DNA of 64,000 bases from Microtetraspora sp. NBRC 16547 (GTDB lineage: Bacteria > Actinomycetota > Actinomycetes > Streptosporangiales > Streptosporangiaceae), in assembly GCF_030268965.1 (NCBI RefSeq), contig NZ_BSSE01000003.1:327512-391511 (forward strand), read 5' to 3'. Positions 44,505 through 52,958 of the stretch are shown piece after piece. Below the pieces are notes generated by a model. It made no database searches. It had not been told where the DNA came from and saw only the letters and a list, made by a program, of their open reading frames with translations. The position numbers and the translations under genes are program-made. Numbering within the stretch: the first letter of the stretch is position 1; each line of letters opens with the position of its first letter.

Positions 44505-46868
44505 CTACCTGCCCGAGATGAGGCGGGGCGGCGGCTCCGCCAGGTCGGGCTGCCCGGTCTCAGTCATGGGCACGGTCGTCGTTCCGGTCCCGGTGGCCGG
44601 ATCCTGCCCATCAGCCATGGCCGGTTGGGCTCCCTGGAGGAGCTCGACGAGGTCCGGGACGGACGGCTCGGCGCCGCGCTGGTGCAGACGCCGGTGCCGC
44701 GCCTTCAGACGGGCCTCGCGCGCCTTCTTCCGCTGGGCCTCCAGCAGCTCCTTGAGCCCCGGGGTGAAGCCGCCGCCGAACCTCGCCATGTCGGGCCGGA
44801 CGAATTGGCTCGGCGGGGTCCTCCTGAGCGAGCCGATCATGGAGTTCACCCAGATGGGGCCGGGGAGCGAGGCCCCCTGGACCGATCCGTAGTACTCCCC
44901 GCCGATCGTCACCCCGGTGAGCGGGTACCGGTAGGAGCCGCGCATGTCGCCGACGCTCACGGCGGCGGCCAGATCCGGCGTGTACCCGGCGAACCACGCC
45001 GAGGTGTAGCCGTTGTTCGTCCCGGTCTTGCCCGCCGCCGGCCGCCCGATCGACTGCCCGCGCATCGTGCCCCTGGCGAAGACGCCCTGGAGCACGTGGT
45101 TGACGGCGTCGGCGACCTCCGGCTGCAGCGCGCGCGAGCAGCTCCGCCGGATCGGGACGCGGGTGCCGTCCCGCTCGACGATCTCGGTGATGGCGACCGG
45201 GCGGCAGTAGCGGCCGCGCGCGGCGAAGGCGGCGAACGCCCCGGCCACGGTCGTCGGGTCCATCTCGTTGACACCGAGCGTGAACGTGGGCACCTCCTGC
45301 AGGGGCGCGCCGTCAGCCCGGGTGATCCCGAGTTTGCGCGCCGTGTTGACGACGTTGCACAGCCCGACCTTGCGCTCCAGCTTCATGAAGAAGATGTTGA
45401 CCGAGTTCCACGTGCCGAGTTCCAGGCTGTACGGCCCGCCGCCGCTGCCCTCGCCGCCCGCGTTGTAGATCCTGGCGCGCGGGTCGTTCACCGGCTTGCC
45501 GGAGCAGTTGGTGTACCCCTCGCGGGGGACGAACCGGCCCGGTGTCTCGAACCCCTCCCCGAACCGCCAGCCCTGGGACAGCGCGGTCGCCAGCGTGAAC
45601 GCCTTGAACGTGGATCCCGCCTGGAAACCGAGGCCGCCGCCGTGCGCCTGGTCCGCGGGCAGGTTGTAGGTGGTGTTCGGCCCGTTCTTCCGGTTGCCCG
45701 GGTTGCGGCCGTAGCCCTTGCTGGCCGCGAGGGCGCGGATCCGGCCGGTGCCGGGCTCCACCATGGCCTCCGCGGCGACCTCGGTGTCCGCGGGGGCGAC
45801 GCGCGCCGCGATGGCCCGCTCCGCGGACCGCTGCGTCCGCGGGTCCAGGGTGGTGTGCAGCACCAGCCCCCCGCGCCGCAGGGTCCGCTCACGGTCGGCC
45901 GCGGTGTAGCCGAACGCCGGGTTCGTCAGGATCTCGTGCTGCACGTACAGGCAGAAGTACGGGTAGCGACTCTGGCCGCAGCCTCCGCCGGCTGCCTGCA
46001 TGTTCAGTCCCAGCGGCTTCGACCTGGCCGTCCTCGCGGCGGCCGGGCGGATCACGCCGAGCTCCGCCATCCGCTCCAGCACCAGATCGCGCCGCTCGCG
46101 CAGCGCCTGCCGCTGCTTCGCCCCCAGAGTCGGGTCGGTGTTGTACGGCGTGCGCACCGCCCCGGCCAGCGTCGCCGCCTGGGGGAGCGTCAGCCGGGAC
46201 GCGTTCACGCCGAAGAACCGCTGGGCCGCCGCCTGGATGCCGAACGCGCCCGCCCCGAAGTAGGCGATGTTGAGGTAGCGCTCCAGGATCTGGTCCTTGG
46301 TGTACTTCCGCTCCAGAGCCAGCGCGTACCGCAGTTCGTTGATCTTCCGGTCGAGGTTCTGGACCCGGGCGAGCTGCCGCTCCTGGTCCGTCTCGGCGTG
46401 GTTGACCAGGAGGTTCTTCACGAGCTGCTGGGTGAGCGAGGAGCCGCCCTGCCGGATGCCGCCCGCCTGGGCGTTCGTCACCAGCGCGCGGAAGGTGCCC
46501 CTGGCGTCGAGCGCCCCGTGCTCGTAGAAGCGCGCGTCCTCGATCGCGACGATCGCCTGCCGCATGACCGGGGCGATCCGGTCGATCGGCACCGACTCGC
46601 GGTTCTGAATGTAGAACTGGGCGATCTGCTTGCCGTGGCGGTCGAGCACCCGGGTCATCTCCGGCAGCGGGTCCTCGGGCGGGGCGGGCAACTGGTCGGT
46701 GAAGGTGCGCGCCGCCTCCTTGGCGGCCACACCGACGCCGCCGACCACCGGAAGGACCAGGGTGGCGACCAGGACGCCGCCGAGCGCGCCGGCCGTTCCG
46801 AGCGCGCCGGCGTACGCGAGTCGAAAGGTCACGAGGTAATGACTACGACCACGCGCCACTTTCCACAC
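44505..46868 (-). CDS. Bifunctional class A penicillin-binding protein
   Basis: 787 residues. One membrane segment (about 24-45). The GT51 glycosyltransferase has catalytic Glu110 in AIEDARFYEHG and the GGSSLTQQLVKN motif. The transpeptidase has AGSTFKAFTLATAL (Ser-x-x-Lys), ELGTWNSVNIFF in the SxN position, and GKTGTNNGYTSAWFAGYTP. The C-terminal tail is basic, then Thr/Pro-rich, with no PASTA domain. It polymerises and cross-links cell-wall glycan outside the membrane. It converges on the dnaE remnant, with 36 bases between the two stops. murA lies upstream on the same strand, 18 bases away. Confidence 0.93.
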   Translation of the reverse strand: MWKVARGRSHYLVTFRLAYAGALGTAGALGGVLVATLVLPVVGGVGVAAKEAARTFTDQLPAPPEDPLPEMTRVLDRHGKQIAQFYIQNRESVPIDRIAPVMRQAIVAIEDARFYEHGALDARGTFRALVTNAQAGGIRQGGSSLTQQLVKNLLVNHAETDQERQLARVQNLDRKINELRYALALERKYTKDQILERYLNIAYFGAGAFGIQAAAQRFFGVNASRLTLPQAATLAGAVRTPYNTDPTLGAKQRQALRERRDLVLERMAELGVIRPAAARTARSKPLGLNMQAAGGGCGQSRYPYFCLYVQHEILTNPAFGYTAADRERTLRRGGLVLHTTLDPRTQRSAERAIAARVAPADTEVAAEAMVEPGTGRIRALAASKGYGRNPGNRKNGPNTTYNLPADQAHGGGLGFQAGSTFKAFTLATALSQGWRFGEGFETPGRFVPREGYTNCSGKPVNDPRARIYNAGGEGSGGGPYSLELGTWNSVNIFFMKLERKVGLCNVVNTARKLGITRADGAPLQEVPTFTLGVNEMDPTTVAGAFAAFAARGRYCRPVAITEIVERDGTRVPIRRSCSRALQPEVADAVNHVLQGVFARGTMRGQSIGRPAAGKTGTNNGYTSAWFAGYTPDLAAAVSVGDMRGSYRYPLTGVTIGGEYYGSVQGASLPGPIWVNSMIGSLRRTPPSQFVRPDMARFGGGFTPGLKELLEAQRKKAREARLKARHRRLHQRGAEPSVPDLVELLQGAQPAMADGQDPATGTGTTTVPMTETGQPDLAEPPPRLISGR

Positions 46869-46886
46869 GATGCCGCGCGGAAGCTT

Positions 46887-48191
46887 TTACATACCCCTGC
46901 TGATCTTCAACCCGAGGGAGGTGAACTGCTCGAACGGGCGGTGGTAGCCGCGCTCGATGTGGTGCACGCCACGCAGCGTCGAGGTGTCCTCGGCGACCGC
47001 CGCGGCCAGCACCGCCGAGAACCCGGCGCGGATGTCCGGCAGTGTGACGTCCGCCCCACGCAGCTTGGAGACGCCACGCACGACCGCGGAGTGCTTGGCG
47101 TTGCTGTCGTGGTAGCGGCAGGCCGGGCCGCCGAGGCACTGCGCGAACACCTCTATCTCGCAGCCCATCTTCTGCAGGGCGGGCACGTACACGAGCCGGT
47201 TCTCGAAGACGGTCTCGTGCAGCACGGACATGCCGTCGGCGCGGGTGAACAGCACCATGAGCGGGGTCTGCCAGTCCGTCATGAACCCCGGGTGGGTGTC
47301 GGTCTGCACCGCGGCGGCGCGCAGGCCGCCGGGGGCGGACGCGGTCAGCCACTCGTCAGTGATGTCGAACCGCGCCCCCATGCGCGCCAGCGTGGTGATC
47401 GCGGTGACCAGCCGGTCCTGCGGGCAGCCGTGCACCCGGACCTCGCCTCCGGACACCAGGCCGGCCACCAGGTAGGAGAACGCCTCGATGCGGTCCCCGG
47501 CGAGCCAGGTGGAGGCGCCGCGCAGCCGCTCGACGCCCTCGATCACGATGCGCCGGTCGGGGCTGAGCTCGATCATCGCGCCCATCCGCTGGAGGAACAG
47601 GGCCAGCTCGACCACCTCGGGCTCCATCGCGGCGCCCTTGATGACCGTCTTGCCCTCGGCGAGCACGGCGGTCATCAGGATCGTCTCGGTGGCGCCGACG
47701 CTGGGGTAGGGCAGGGTGATCCGGTTGCCCCGCAGCCGGGTCGCCTTCGCGGTGATGCCGGTGTCGCCGACCTCGATCTCGGCGCCCATCATCCGTAGCG
47801 CCTCGACGTGGAAGTTCACCGGCCGCCGCCCGATCGGGTCGCCGCCGACGAGGGGCACGAACGCCTCGCCCGCCAGGTGCAGCAGCGGCCCCAGCATGAG
47901 GATCGGGATGCGGTTGAGCCCGGTGTACTCCTCCGGGACCCGGGGCCGGATCTCCGCTCCACGCTCGATCGTGATCTCTCCGGGGGAGATCTCCACGTGG
48001 ATGCCCAGAGCTTCCAGCATGGCCGCCGTCAGGCCGACCTCGCCGACCTCCGGCGCGTTGTGCAACGTGCTTGGGCCGGTCCCGAGCATGGCCGCGACCA
48101 TGTGCTTGGACACCGCGTTCTTGGACCCCCGGACCTCGACGTCGCCGCGCAACGGTCCGGACGGCTCGATCTGCCACACCTCTTCACTCAC
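46887..48191 (-). CDS. murA: UDP-GlcNAc enolpyruvyl transferase MurA with Asp at the catalytic Cys position
   Basis: 434 residues of the EPSP-synthase-like fold; transfers enolpyruvate from PEP to UDP-GlcNAc, the first committed step of peptidoglycan synthesis. GSKNAVSKHMVAAML holds the substrate lysine and Asn. The loop that in most bacteria carries a Cys reads VGGDPIGRRPVNFH, so residue 118 is Asp. In Mycobacterium tuberculosis the same Cys-to-Asp change explains natural fosfomycin resistance. The sequence is somewhat divergent, and it could be a second MurA. GTG with TAGTCT 6 nt upstream, probably leaderless. Confidence 0.9.
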   Translation of the reverse strand: MSEEVWQIEPSGPLRGDVEVRGSKNAVSKHMVAAMLGTGPSTLHNAPEVGEVGLTAAMLEALGIHVEISPGEITIERGAEIRPRVPEEYTGLNRIPILMLGPLLHLAGEAFVPLVGGDPIGRRPVNFHVEALRMMGAEIEVGDTGITAKATRLRGNRITLPYPSVGATETILMTAVLAEGKTVIKGAAMEPEVVELALFLQRMGAMIELSPDRRIVIEGVERLRGASTWLAGDRIEAFSYLVAGLVSGGEVRVHGCPQDRLVTAITTLARMGARFDITDEWLTASAPGGLRAAAVQTDTHPGFMTDWQTPLMVLFTRADGMSVLHETVFENRLVYVPALQKMGCEIEVFAQCLGGPACRYHDSNAKHSAVVRGVSKLRGADVTLPDIRAGFSAVLAAAVAEDTSTLRGVHHIERGYHRPFEQFTSLGLKISRGM

Positions 48192-48203
48192 GTGGCAAGA
48201 CTA
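48192..48203 (-). promoter_or_regulatory. Leaderless promoter of murA
   Basis: On the minus strand TAGTCT (48198-48203) lies exactly 6 nt before the GTG of murA. No ribosome site is present in the intervening bases. Fits a -10 box with transcription starting on the start codon. Confidence 0.55.
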
Positions 48204-48231
48204 ACGGCGTTCCGCCGCCGCTCCGCGTAGG

Positions 48232-48244
48232 TAGCATCGGGACG
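48232..48244 (+). promoter_or_regulatory. Leaderless promoter of the small membrane protein gene
   Basis: TAGCAT (48232-48237) is 7 nt before a GTG at 48245, with no Shine-Dalgarno. It lies back to back with the murA promoter within about 50 bases. Confidence 0.45.
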
Positions 48245-48736
48245 GTGCGGCATATGAGAGTCGAACTGGTCACATTGGCGGTGACGGTGCTGGCGCTGGC
48301 CGCGCTCGGCGTGGCGGCCGGACTCGTGTGGTCGGCGGTGGCGCCAGTGTCCACGTTCGTCCTGACCGACTCGGGCCCGCACCTCGCCGATCCGGAGTCG
48401 CAGACGCTCATCGCCGCGGACGGCTGGTTCGCCGTGATCACCGGGGTGCTCGGCCTGACCTCGGGGGCGGCCGCCTATTTCCTGACGCACCGACGCGCCC
48501 CCGTCGGCGCCGTGCTCGGGGTGACCGGAGGCGGGCTGCTCGGCGCGTACATCGCGTTTCAGGTGGGCTCGGCGACGGCGGGGACCATGATCCAGGCCGC
48601 TCCGCCCGGCGGGCTCAGGACCACCGAGTCGCTCGGCCTGACCGCGCACGGGGTGTTGCTGATCTGGGCGCTCCTCGCCGCCGCGATCTTCTGGGTGCTG
48701 GAGTTCGTGCTGAGCTACCGCGAGGCGTCCGACTAG
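48245..48736 (+). CDS. Four-segment membrane protein, possibly DUF2567
   Basis: 163 residues with four hydrophobic segments (about 8-28, 58-82, 86-108, 132-155). An outer loop after the first contains FVLTDSGPHLADPESQTLIAADGWFAVITGVLG. The segment order and that loop resemble actinobacterial DUF2567 proteins, but I am not certain of the family. GTG 48245 is preferred because of the -10 box 7 nt upstream; ATG 48254 (MRVELV) is the alternative. It diverges from murA. Confidence 0.7.
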   Translation: MRHMRVELVTLAVTVLALAALGVAAGLVWSAVAPVSTFVLTDSGPHLADPESQTLIAADGWFAVITGVLGLTSGAAAYFLTHRRAPVGAVLGVTGGGLLGAYIAFQVGSATAGTMIQAAPPGGLRTTESLGLTAHGVLLIWALLAAAIFWVLEFVLSYREASD

Positions 48737-48775
48737 CGGGCCATTCGGCCGGCCCACCCGTCCTGCCGGCCCGGG

Positions 48776-50167
48776 TCAGAGCCGCGGCCGCCGGAGGCCG
48801 AACGCCGTGGCCCGCTCGAACGCGTGGCCGAGGCGCAGCACGTCGAAGTCGGCCCACGGGCGGCCGACGATCTGCAGGCCGACGGGCAGCCCTCCGGAGG
48901 TGAACCCGCAGGGCACCGACATCGCCGGGGCGGACAACACGCTGACCCAGTAGCAGGACCGCATCCACGCGAGGTAGTCCGGCATCGGCCGCCCGTTGAT
49001 CTCCCTGACGTACGGATCGTCCGCCGGGAACGGCGGCACCTGGCTGACCGGGGCGATCAGGAAGTCGTACTCGTCGAAGAAGGCGTTCATCCGGTGGTAG
49101 AGGCCGGTGCGGAGCCGCTCGGCGCGGGCGAGGTCGTCGCCGGTGAGCTTGCGGCCCTCCTCGACGTTCCACGCCACGTTGGGTCCCACCCCGTGCAGGT
49201 CGCCGTAGCTGAGCGCGTAGTACCACGCCCGCTGGACGCGGAACGCGTCCTCGGCGTCGGAGAGGTCGAGATCGACCAGTTTGACCCGGGCCCCCATCTC
49301 GGACAGCGTCCCGGCCGCCTCCGCGGTCACCCGGGCGGTCTCCGTGTCCACCGGCAGGCCCCCGAGGTCGGGACTGTAGGCGATCCTGGCCCGGGTGACG
49401 TCCATCTCCAGCCCCGCGCCGAACCGCTCGCCGTCCTCTCGCACCGCGTACGGGGAGCAGGGGTCGAAGCCGGCGATGGCGCGCATGAAGAGCGCGAGGT
49501 CGGCGACGGTCCTGGCCATCGGTCCCGGAACGCTCAGCGTGAACCAGGCGGCGTGCGGCGACCTGGACGGCACCCGGCCGGGCGTCGGGCGCAGCCCCGC
49601 CACGTTGCAGAACGAGGCGGGGTTGCGCAGCGATCCGCCCATGTCGGAGCCGTCGGCGAGCGGCACCATGCCGGACGCCAGGGCGGCCGTGGCGCCTCCG
49701 CTGCTGCCGCCCGCGCTCCTTCCCGGGTCGTACGGGTTGCGGGTGACGCCGAACACCTCGTTGACGGTGTGCGACCCGGTGCCGAACTCGGGTGTGTTCG
49801 TCTTGCCGATCATGACGCCGCCCGCCGCCCGGACCCGTCTGACCAGGAGGTCGTCCGCGTCGGGAACGTGGTCGGCGAACAGGCGGGAGCCGTACGTGGT
49901 CCTGACCCCGGCGGTGTCGACCAGGTCCTTGTGCGCGACCGGCAGCCCGTGCAGCGGACCGAGGACCTCCCCTCCGGCCAGCGCGGCGTCGGCCCGTCTC
50001 GCCTGGTCGAGCGCCTGGTCGGGGGTCAGCGTGACGATCGCGTTGACCCGGTCGTTCACCTCGCCGATCCGGCGGAGGTGGGCCTCGGCCAGTTCGACCG
50101 CGCTGACCTGCTTCGTCAGCAGGAGCTCCGACATCTCGGTCGCGGTCAGGTAGTGCAGGTCGGTCAT
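48776..50167 (-). CDS. Amidase-signature hydrolase
   Basis: 463 residues of the amidase-signature family (Ser-cisSer-Lys triad). The lysine is in GLPVAHKDLVDTAG and the serine cluster in GGSSGGATAALASGMVPLADGSDMGGSLRNPASFCNVAGL. Such enzymes hydrolyse amides of very varied kinds; the GatA subunit of Glu-tRNA amidotransferase is a relative, but no gatB/gatC neighbours are present, so this is probably a catabolic amidase. ATG 50167 (MTDLHYL) is preferred over one 25 codons upstream. It converges on the membrane protein gene. Confidence 0.87.
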   Translation of the reverse strand: MTDLHYLTATEMSELLLTKQVSAVELAEAHLRRIGEVNDRVNAIVTLTPDQALDQARRADAALAGGEVLGPLHGLPVAHKDLVDTAGVRTTYGSRLFADHVPDADDLLVRRVRAAGGVMIGKTNTPEFGTGSHTVNEVFGVTRNPYDPGRSAGGSSGGATAALASGMVPLADGSDMGGSLRNPASFCNVAGLRPTPGRVPSRSPHAAWFTLSVPGPMARTVADLALFMRAIAGFDPCSPYAVREDGERFGAGLEMDVTRARIAYSPDLGGLPVDTETARVTAEAAGTLSEMGARVKLVDLDLSDAEDAFRVQRAWYYALSYGDLHGVGPNVAWNVEEGRKLTGDDLARAERLRTGLYHRMNAFFDEYDFLIAPVSQVPPFPADDPYVREINGRPMPDYLAWMRSCYWVSVLSAPAMSVPCGFTSGGLPVGLQIVGRPWADFDVLRLGHAFERATAFGLRRPRL

Positions 50168-50258
50168 CGGTGCTGCCCCCAGGAGCGCTCGTACGGCTGG
50201 CCCTCCGAGTCTCGCGGAGCCGTCGCCGGACCGCGATGGCAAGGTTCGCCGAGGCGGC

Positions 50259-50759
50259 TCAGCCGGTTTTGCCGATCGGGGCGGTGACGGCCCCGGTCAG
50301 CTCGATCAGGTTCGCCGGTGCCGTCTCGATCTGCAGGCCGCGCCGCCCGGCGGAGAAGTAGATCGTCTCGAAGCCCAGCGCGGACTCGTCGACCACGGTG
50401 GGCAGCTTCTTGCGCTGCCCGAGCGGGCTGATCCCGCCGACGACGTATCCGGTGACCCGCTCCACCTTGGCCGCGTCCGCCATCGCCGCCCGCTTGCCCT
50501 TCAGCGCGGAGGCGAACGCCTTGAGGTCCAGCTTGCCCGAGACCGGGACGACCGCCACGGCGAGTCCGCCCTCGGTCTCGGCCACCAGGGTCTTGAAGAT
50601 CCGTTCGTACGGCAGGCCGAGCGCGTCCGCCGCCTCCTCGCCGTACGCCTGCGCGTTGGCGTCGTGCTCGTACGGGTGCAGCGTGAAGTCCACCGCCGCC
50701 TTCGCCAGCGCCACGGTCGCCGGCGTGCCCTGCCCACCCTTGCTCTTGGTCTTGCTCAC
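50259..50759 (-). CDS. Cys-tRNA(Pro) deacylase, YbaK/EbsC family
   Basis: 166 residues. YbaK-type proteins hydrolyse mischarged Cys-tRNA-Pro. The lysine motif VVPVSGKLDLKAFASALKGKRAAMA and GYVVGGISPLGQRKKLPTVVDESAL match the family closely. GTG 50759 (SKTKSKGGQGTPAT) is preferred, since the upstream frame overlaps the divergent acetyltransferase gene. About 80 bases separate it from that gene. Confidence 0.9.
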   Translation of the reverse strand: MSKTKSKGGQGTPATVALAKAAVDFTLHPYEHDANAQAYGEEAADALGLPYERIFKTLVAETEGGLAVAVVPVSGKLDLKAFASALKGKRAAMADAAKVERVTGYVVGGISPLGQRKKLPTVVDESALGFETIYFSAGRRGLQIETAPANLIELTGAVTAPIGKTG

Positions 50760-50826
50760 CTCTCGAAGGGTAGGGCATCCCGTTCCGGCGGCCGGAAACC
50801 GGTTGGCCCTCCCCACGGCTCCTGGG

Positions 50827-50838
50827 TAGCCTGCCGTG
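50827..50838 (+). promoter_or_regulatory. Leaderless promoter of the GNAT gene
   Basis: TAGCCT (50827-50832) sits exactly 6 nt before the ATG at 50839; no ribosome site in between. Confidence 0.5.
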
Positions 50839-51585
50839 ATGGCTGTCAAGATCACCACGCTTGAGGAGCGTCCCGAACTCGGCGACGCCATTCACGACAT
50901 GCCGGATGACTGGCCGGAGTTCGTCCAGAACGATCCGGTCGGCTGGGCGCATTTCCCGCGGCTCGCCGGAACCTTCCCGGAGTTCACGCTCATCGCCACG
51001 GACGAGGAGGGTGTCGCCGTGGCGCGGGCATACGCCGTTCCGTTCGTCCTCGGCGCGCCGGGACGCGGGGAGCTGCCGCCGAACGGGTGGGACCAGGCGT
51101 TGTTGTGGGCCTTCTCCGACCACCGCCGCGGCGTCCGATGCGACACCGTGAGCGCGATCGAGATCATGGTCCGGCCCGACCGGCGGGGGAGGGGCCTGTC
51201 CGGGACGATATTGGCCGCGATGCGGGAGAACGTGAGGGCGCGGGGCTTCACCGAACTGGTCGCCCCCGTCCGCCCCAACGGGAAGCACCGTGAGCCGTCG
51301 ACGCCGATGGCCGAGTACGCGCTCCGTACCCGCGACGACGGGCTGCCGGTCGACCCGTGGTTGCGCACCCACGTCCGGGCGGGCGGTGTGATCCACTCGG
51401 TGGCTCCCGCCTCGATGGCGGTCCCGGGCTCGCTCGCGCAGTGGCGCGAGTGGACCGGCCTGCCGTTCGACGCCGACGGCTGGGTGGAGGTGCCCGGGGC
51501 CCTGGTGCCGGTCCGCTGCGTTCCGGAACAGGACTACGCCACCTACGTCGAACCCAACGTCTGGGTACGGCACAGCCTGGGCTGA
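50839..51585 (+). CDS. GNAT-family N-acetyltransferase
   Basis: 248 residues. The acetyl-CoA motif is IEIMVRPDRRGRGLSGTILAAMRENVRARG (Arg-x-x-Gly-x-Gly loop) near 112-141. The rest is acidic and matches no substrate group I know. An in-frame GTG lies directly before the ATG (50836). It ends at a strong convergent hairpin. Confidence 0.8.
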   Translation: MAVKITTLEERPELGDAIHDMPDDWPEFVQNDPVGWAHFPRLAGTFPEFTLIATDEEGVAVARAYAVPFVLGAPGRGELPPNGWDQALLWAFSDHRRGVRCDTVSAIEIMVRPDRRGRGLSGTILAAMRENVRARGFTELVAPVRPNGKHREPSTPMAEYALRTRDDGLPVDPWLRTHVRAGGVIHSVAPASMAVPGSLAQWREWTGLPFDADGWVEVPGALVPVRCVPEQDYATYVEPNVWVRHSLG

Positions 51586-51625
51586 GCGGGGTTCGCCGCC
51601 TGGCGCGGATTCCGTGACACGGCCG

Positions 51626-51675
51626 ACGGCCCGCCTCCCGGACCGTGCACGGGCATGGTTCGGAAGGCGGGCCGT
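51626..51675. terminator. Long convergent hairpin terminator
   Basis: ACGGCCCGCCTCCCGGACC (51626-51644) pairs with GGTTCGGAAGGCGGGCCGT (51657-51675) with two mismatches; loop of 12 nt. It sits between the stops of the GNAT gene and the leftward oxidoreductase operon and should stop transcription from both sides. Confidence 0.75.
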
Positions 51676-51689
51676 GGTCCCCGCCGAGG

Positions 51690-52958
51690 TCAGGCGAGTG
51701 AGATGGTGATGGGGCCGCCGTGTGGGTCGGCGCCGGACAGCAGCGACGACGGCACGCGGAAGACCCGGCCCGGGGAGACCGGCCAGGGGAGTGTCCGGCG
51801 GGCGATCCGCCGTCCGTCCTGGGTCACCTCGATCCGGGCGACGAGCCGCTGCTCGGCCGACCACAGCAGGATCCGCTCGCGCGGCGGTGTCCCCGCCCCG
51901 GGGCGTACCAGGCCGGGGGACACCCAGGTGAACGGCGCCTCCGCACGCAGCGGGATGCCCGGCCCCTGCGGCAGGACGCCCGTCAGGTAGTCGCGTACGT
52001 GCCGGGCCACGTGGTGGCCGTCCAGCGCCGCGATGTCGGCGGTATCCACGGGGTGGACCAGGTTGCCCACCGCGAAGACGCCCGGACGGCTGGTGCGCAG
52101 GGCGTTGTCCACCAGCGGCCCCTTGCTGCCGGGGTCGAGGTCGAGGCCGGCGGCGCGGGCCAGCTCGTGATCGGGGATCCAGTCGCCGGTGAAGATCACC
52201 GTGTCGCACGGCACCGTGCGCCGCGCCCCGGTGGCGAGGTCCTCGACCTCGACCGCCTCCACCGCGTGGTGCCCGATGATCCGGGTCACCCGGGTCCGCG
52301 TCGCCACCGGCACCCGCAGCACCGCCCGGCCGGGCACGCTGAACGCGGCGTAGGACTCCGCGTGCGGGTGCTCCGTCGTCATCAGCACGGTGCGGCACCC
52401 GGCCTCGCGCAGCGTCAGCGCCGCCGACCAGCTCACCAGCTCCGCGCCGACGATCACGGCCCGCGTGCCGACCTCGCGGTGGTGCAGGTGGACGAGGTTC
52501 TGGAGCTGGCCCGTGTTCATCACGCCGGGCGGCCGGTCGCCCGGCACCAGCCGTGCCGTACGGGGGCGCTCTCTGGCGCCGGTGGCCAGCACGACCGCGC
52601 GGGCGTCCACCCGGATCCGGCCCTCGGGGGTGGTGACGTCGAGGGAGCGCTCCCCGGCCCAGCCGGTGACCATCGCCGATGTCCGCACGCGGGCGCCCGC
52701 CTCGACCGCCCGCTCGGCGAGCAGCCGCGCGTACGCCGGGCCGTTCATGACCCGGTGCAGGTCGCGCAGGCCGTACCCGGTGTGGTCGCTGTGCCGGGGG
52801 ATGCCCCCGGCCTCCCACTCCCGGTCGAGCACCAGCACGTCCAGACCCGAGGCCGCGAGCTCCCGTGCCGCGGTCAGTCCGGACGGCCCGGCCCCGACGA
52901 CGGCGACGTCCGGGCTCTCGGTCGTGACGTCCGGCGCGACGCCGTTCGTGCCGCTCAC
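51690..52958 (-). CDS. FAD/NAD-binding oxidoreductase, partner of the GlpA-like dehydrogenase
   Basis: 422 residues. Dinucleotide-binding motif VAVVGAGPSGLTAARELAASGLDVLVLDRE near residues 18-47; second Rossmann motif around AVIVGAELVSWSAALTLREAG; C-terminal FAD motif PGVFAVGNLVHPVDTADIAALDG. Proteins of this kind form the electron-transfer subunit beside GlpA-type or amine dehydrogenases. GTG overlaps the upstream stop by 4 nt. Last gene of the operon, followed by the long hairpin. Confidence 0.83.
   Translation of the reverse strand: MSGTNGVAPDVTTESPDVAVVGAGPSGLTAARELAASGLDVLVLDREWEAGGIPRHSDHTGYGLRDLHRVMNGPAYARLLAERAVEAGARVRTSAMVTGWAGERSLDVTTPEGRIRVDARAVVLATGARERPRTARLVPGDRPPGVMNTGQLQNLVHLHHREVGTRAVIVGAELVSWSAALTLREAGCRTVLMTTEHPHAESYAAFSVPGRAVLRVPVATRTRVTRIIGHHAVEAVEVEDLATGARRTVPCDTVIFTGDWIPDHELARAAGLDLDPGSKGPLVDNALRTSRPGVFAVGNLVHPVDTADIAALDGHHVARHVRDYLTGVLPQGPGIPLRAEAPFTWVSPGLVRPGAGTPPRERILLWSAEQRLVARIEVTQDGRRIARRTLPWPVSPGRVFRVPSSLLSGADPHGGPITISLA

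Noticed and set aside
48737-48775. Terminator between the small membrane protein gene and the amidase gene
   Set aside because: GGCC-rich stretches can pair in several ways, but no single stable stem stands out.
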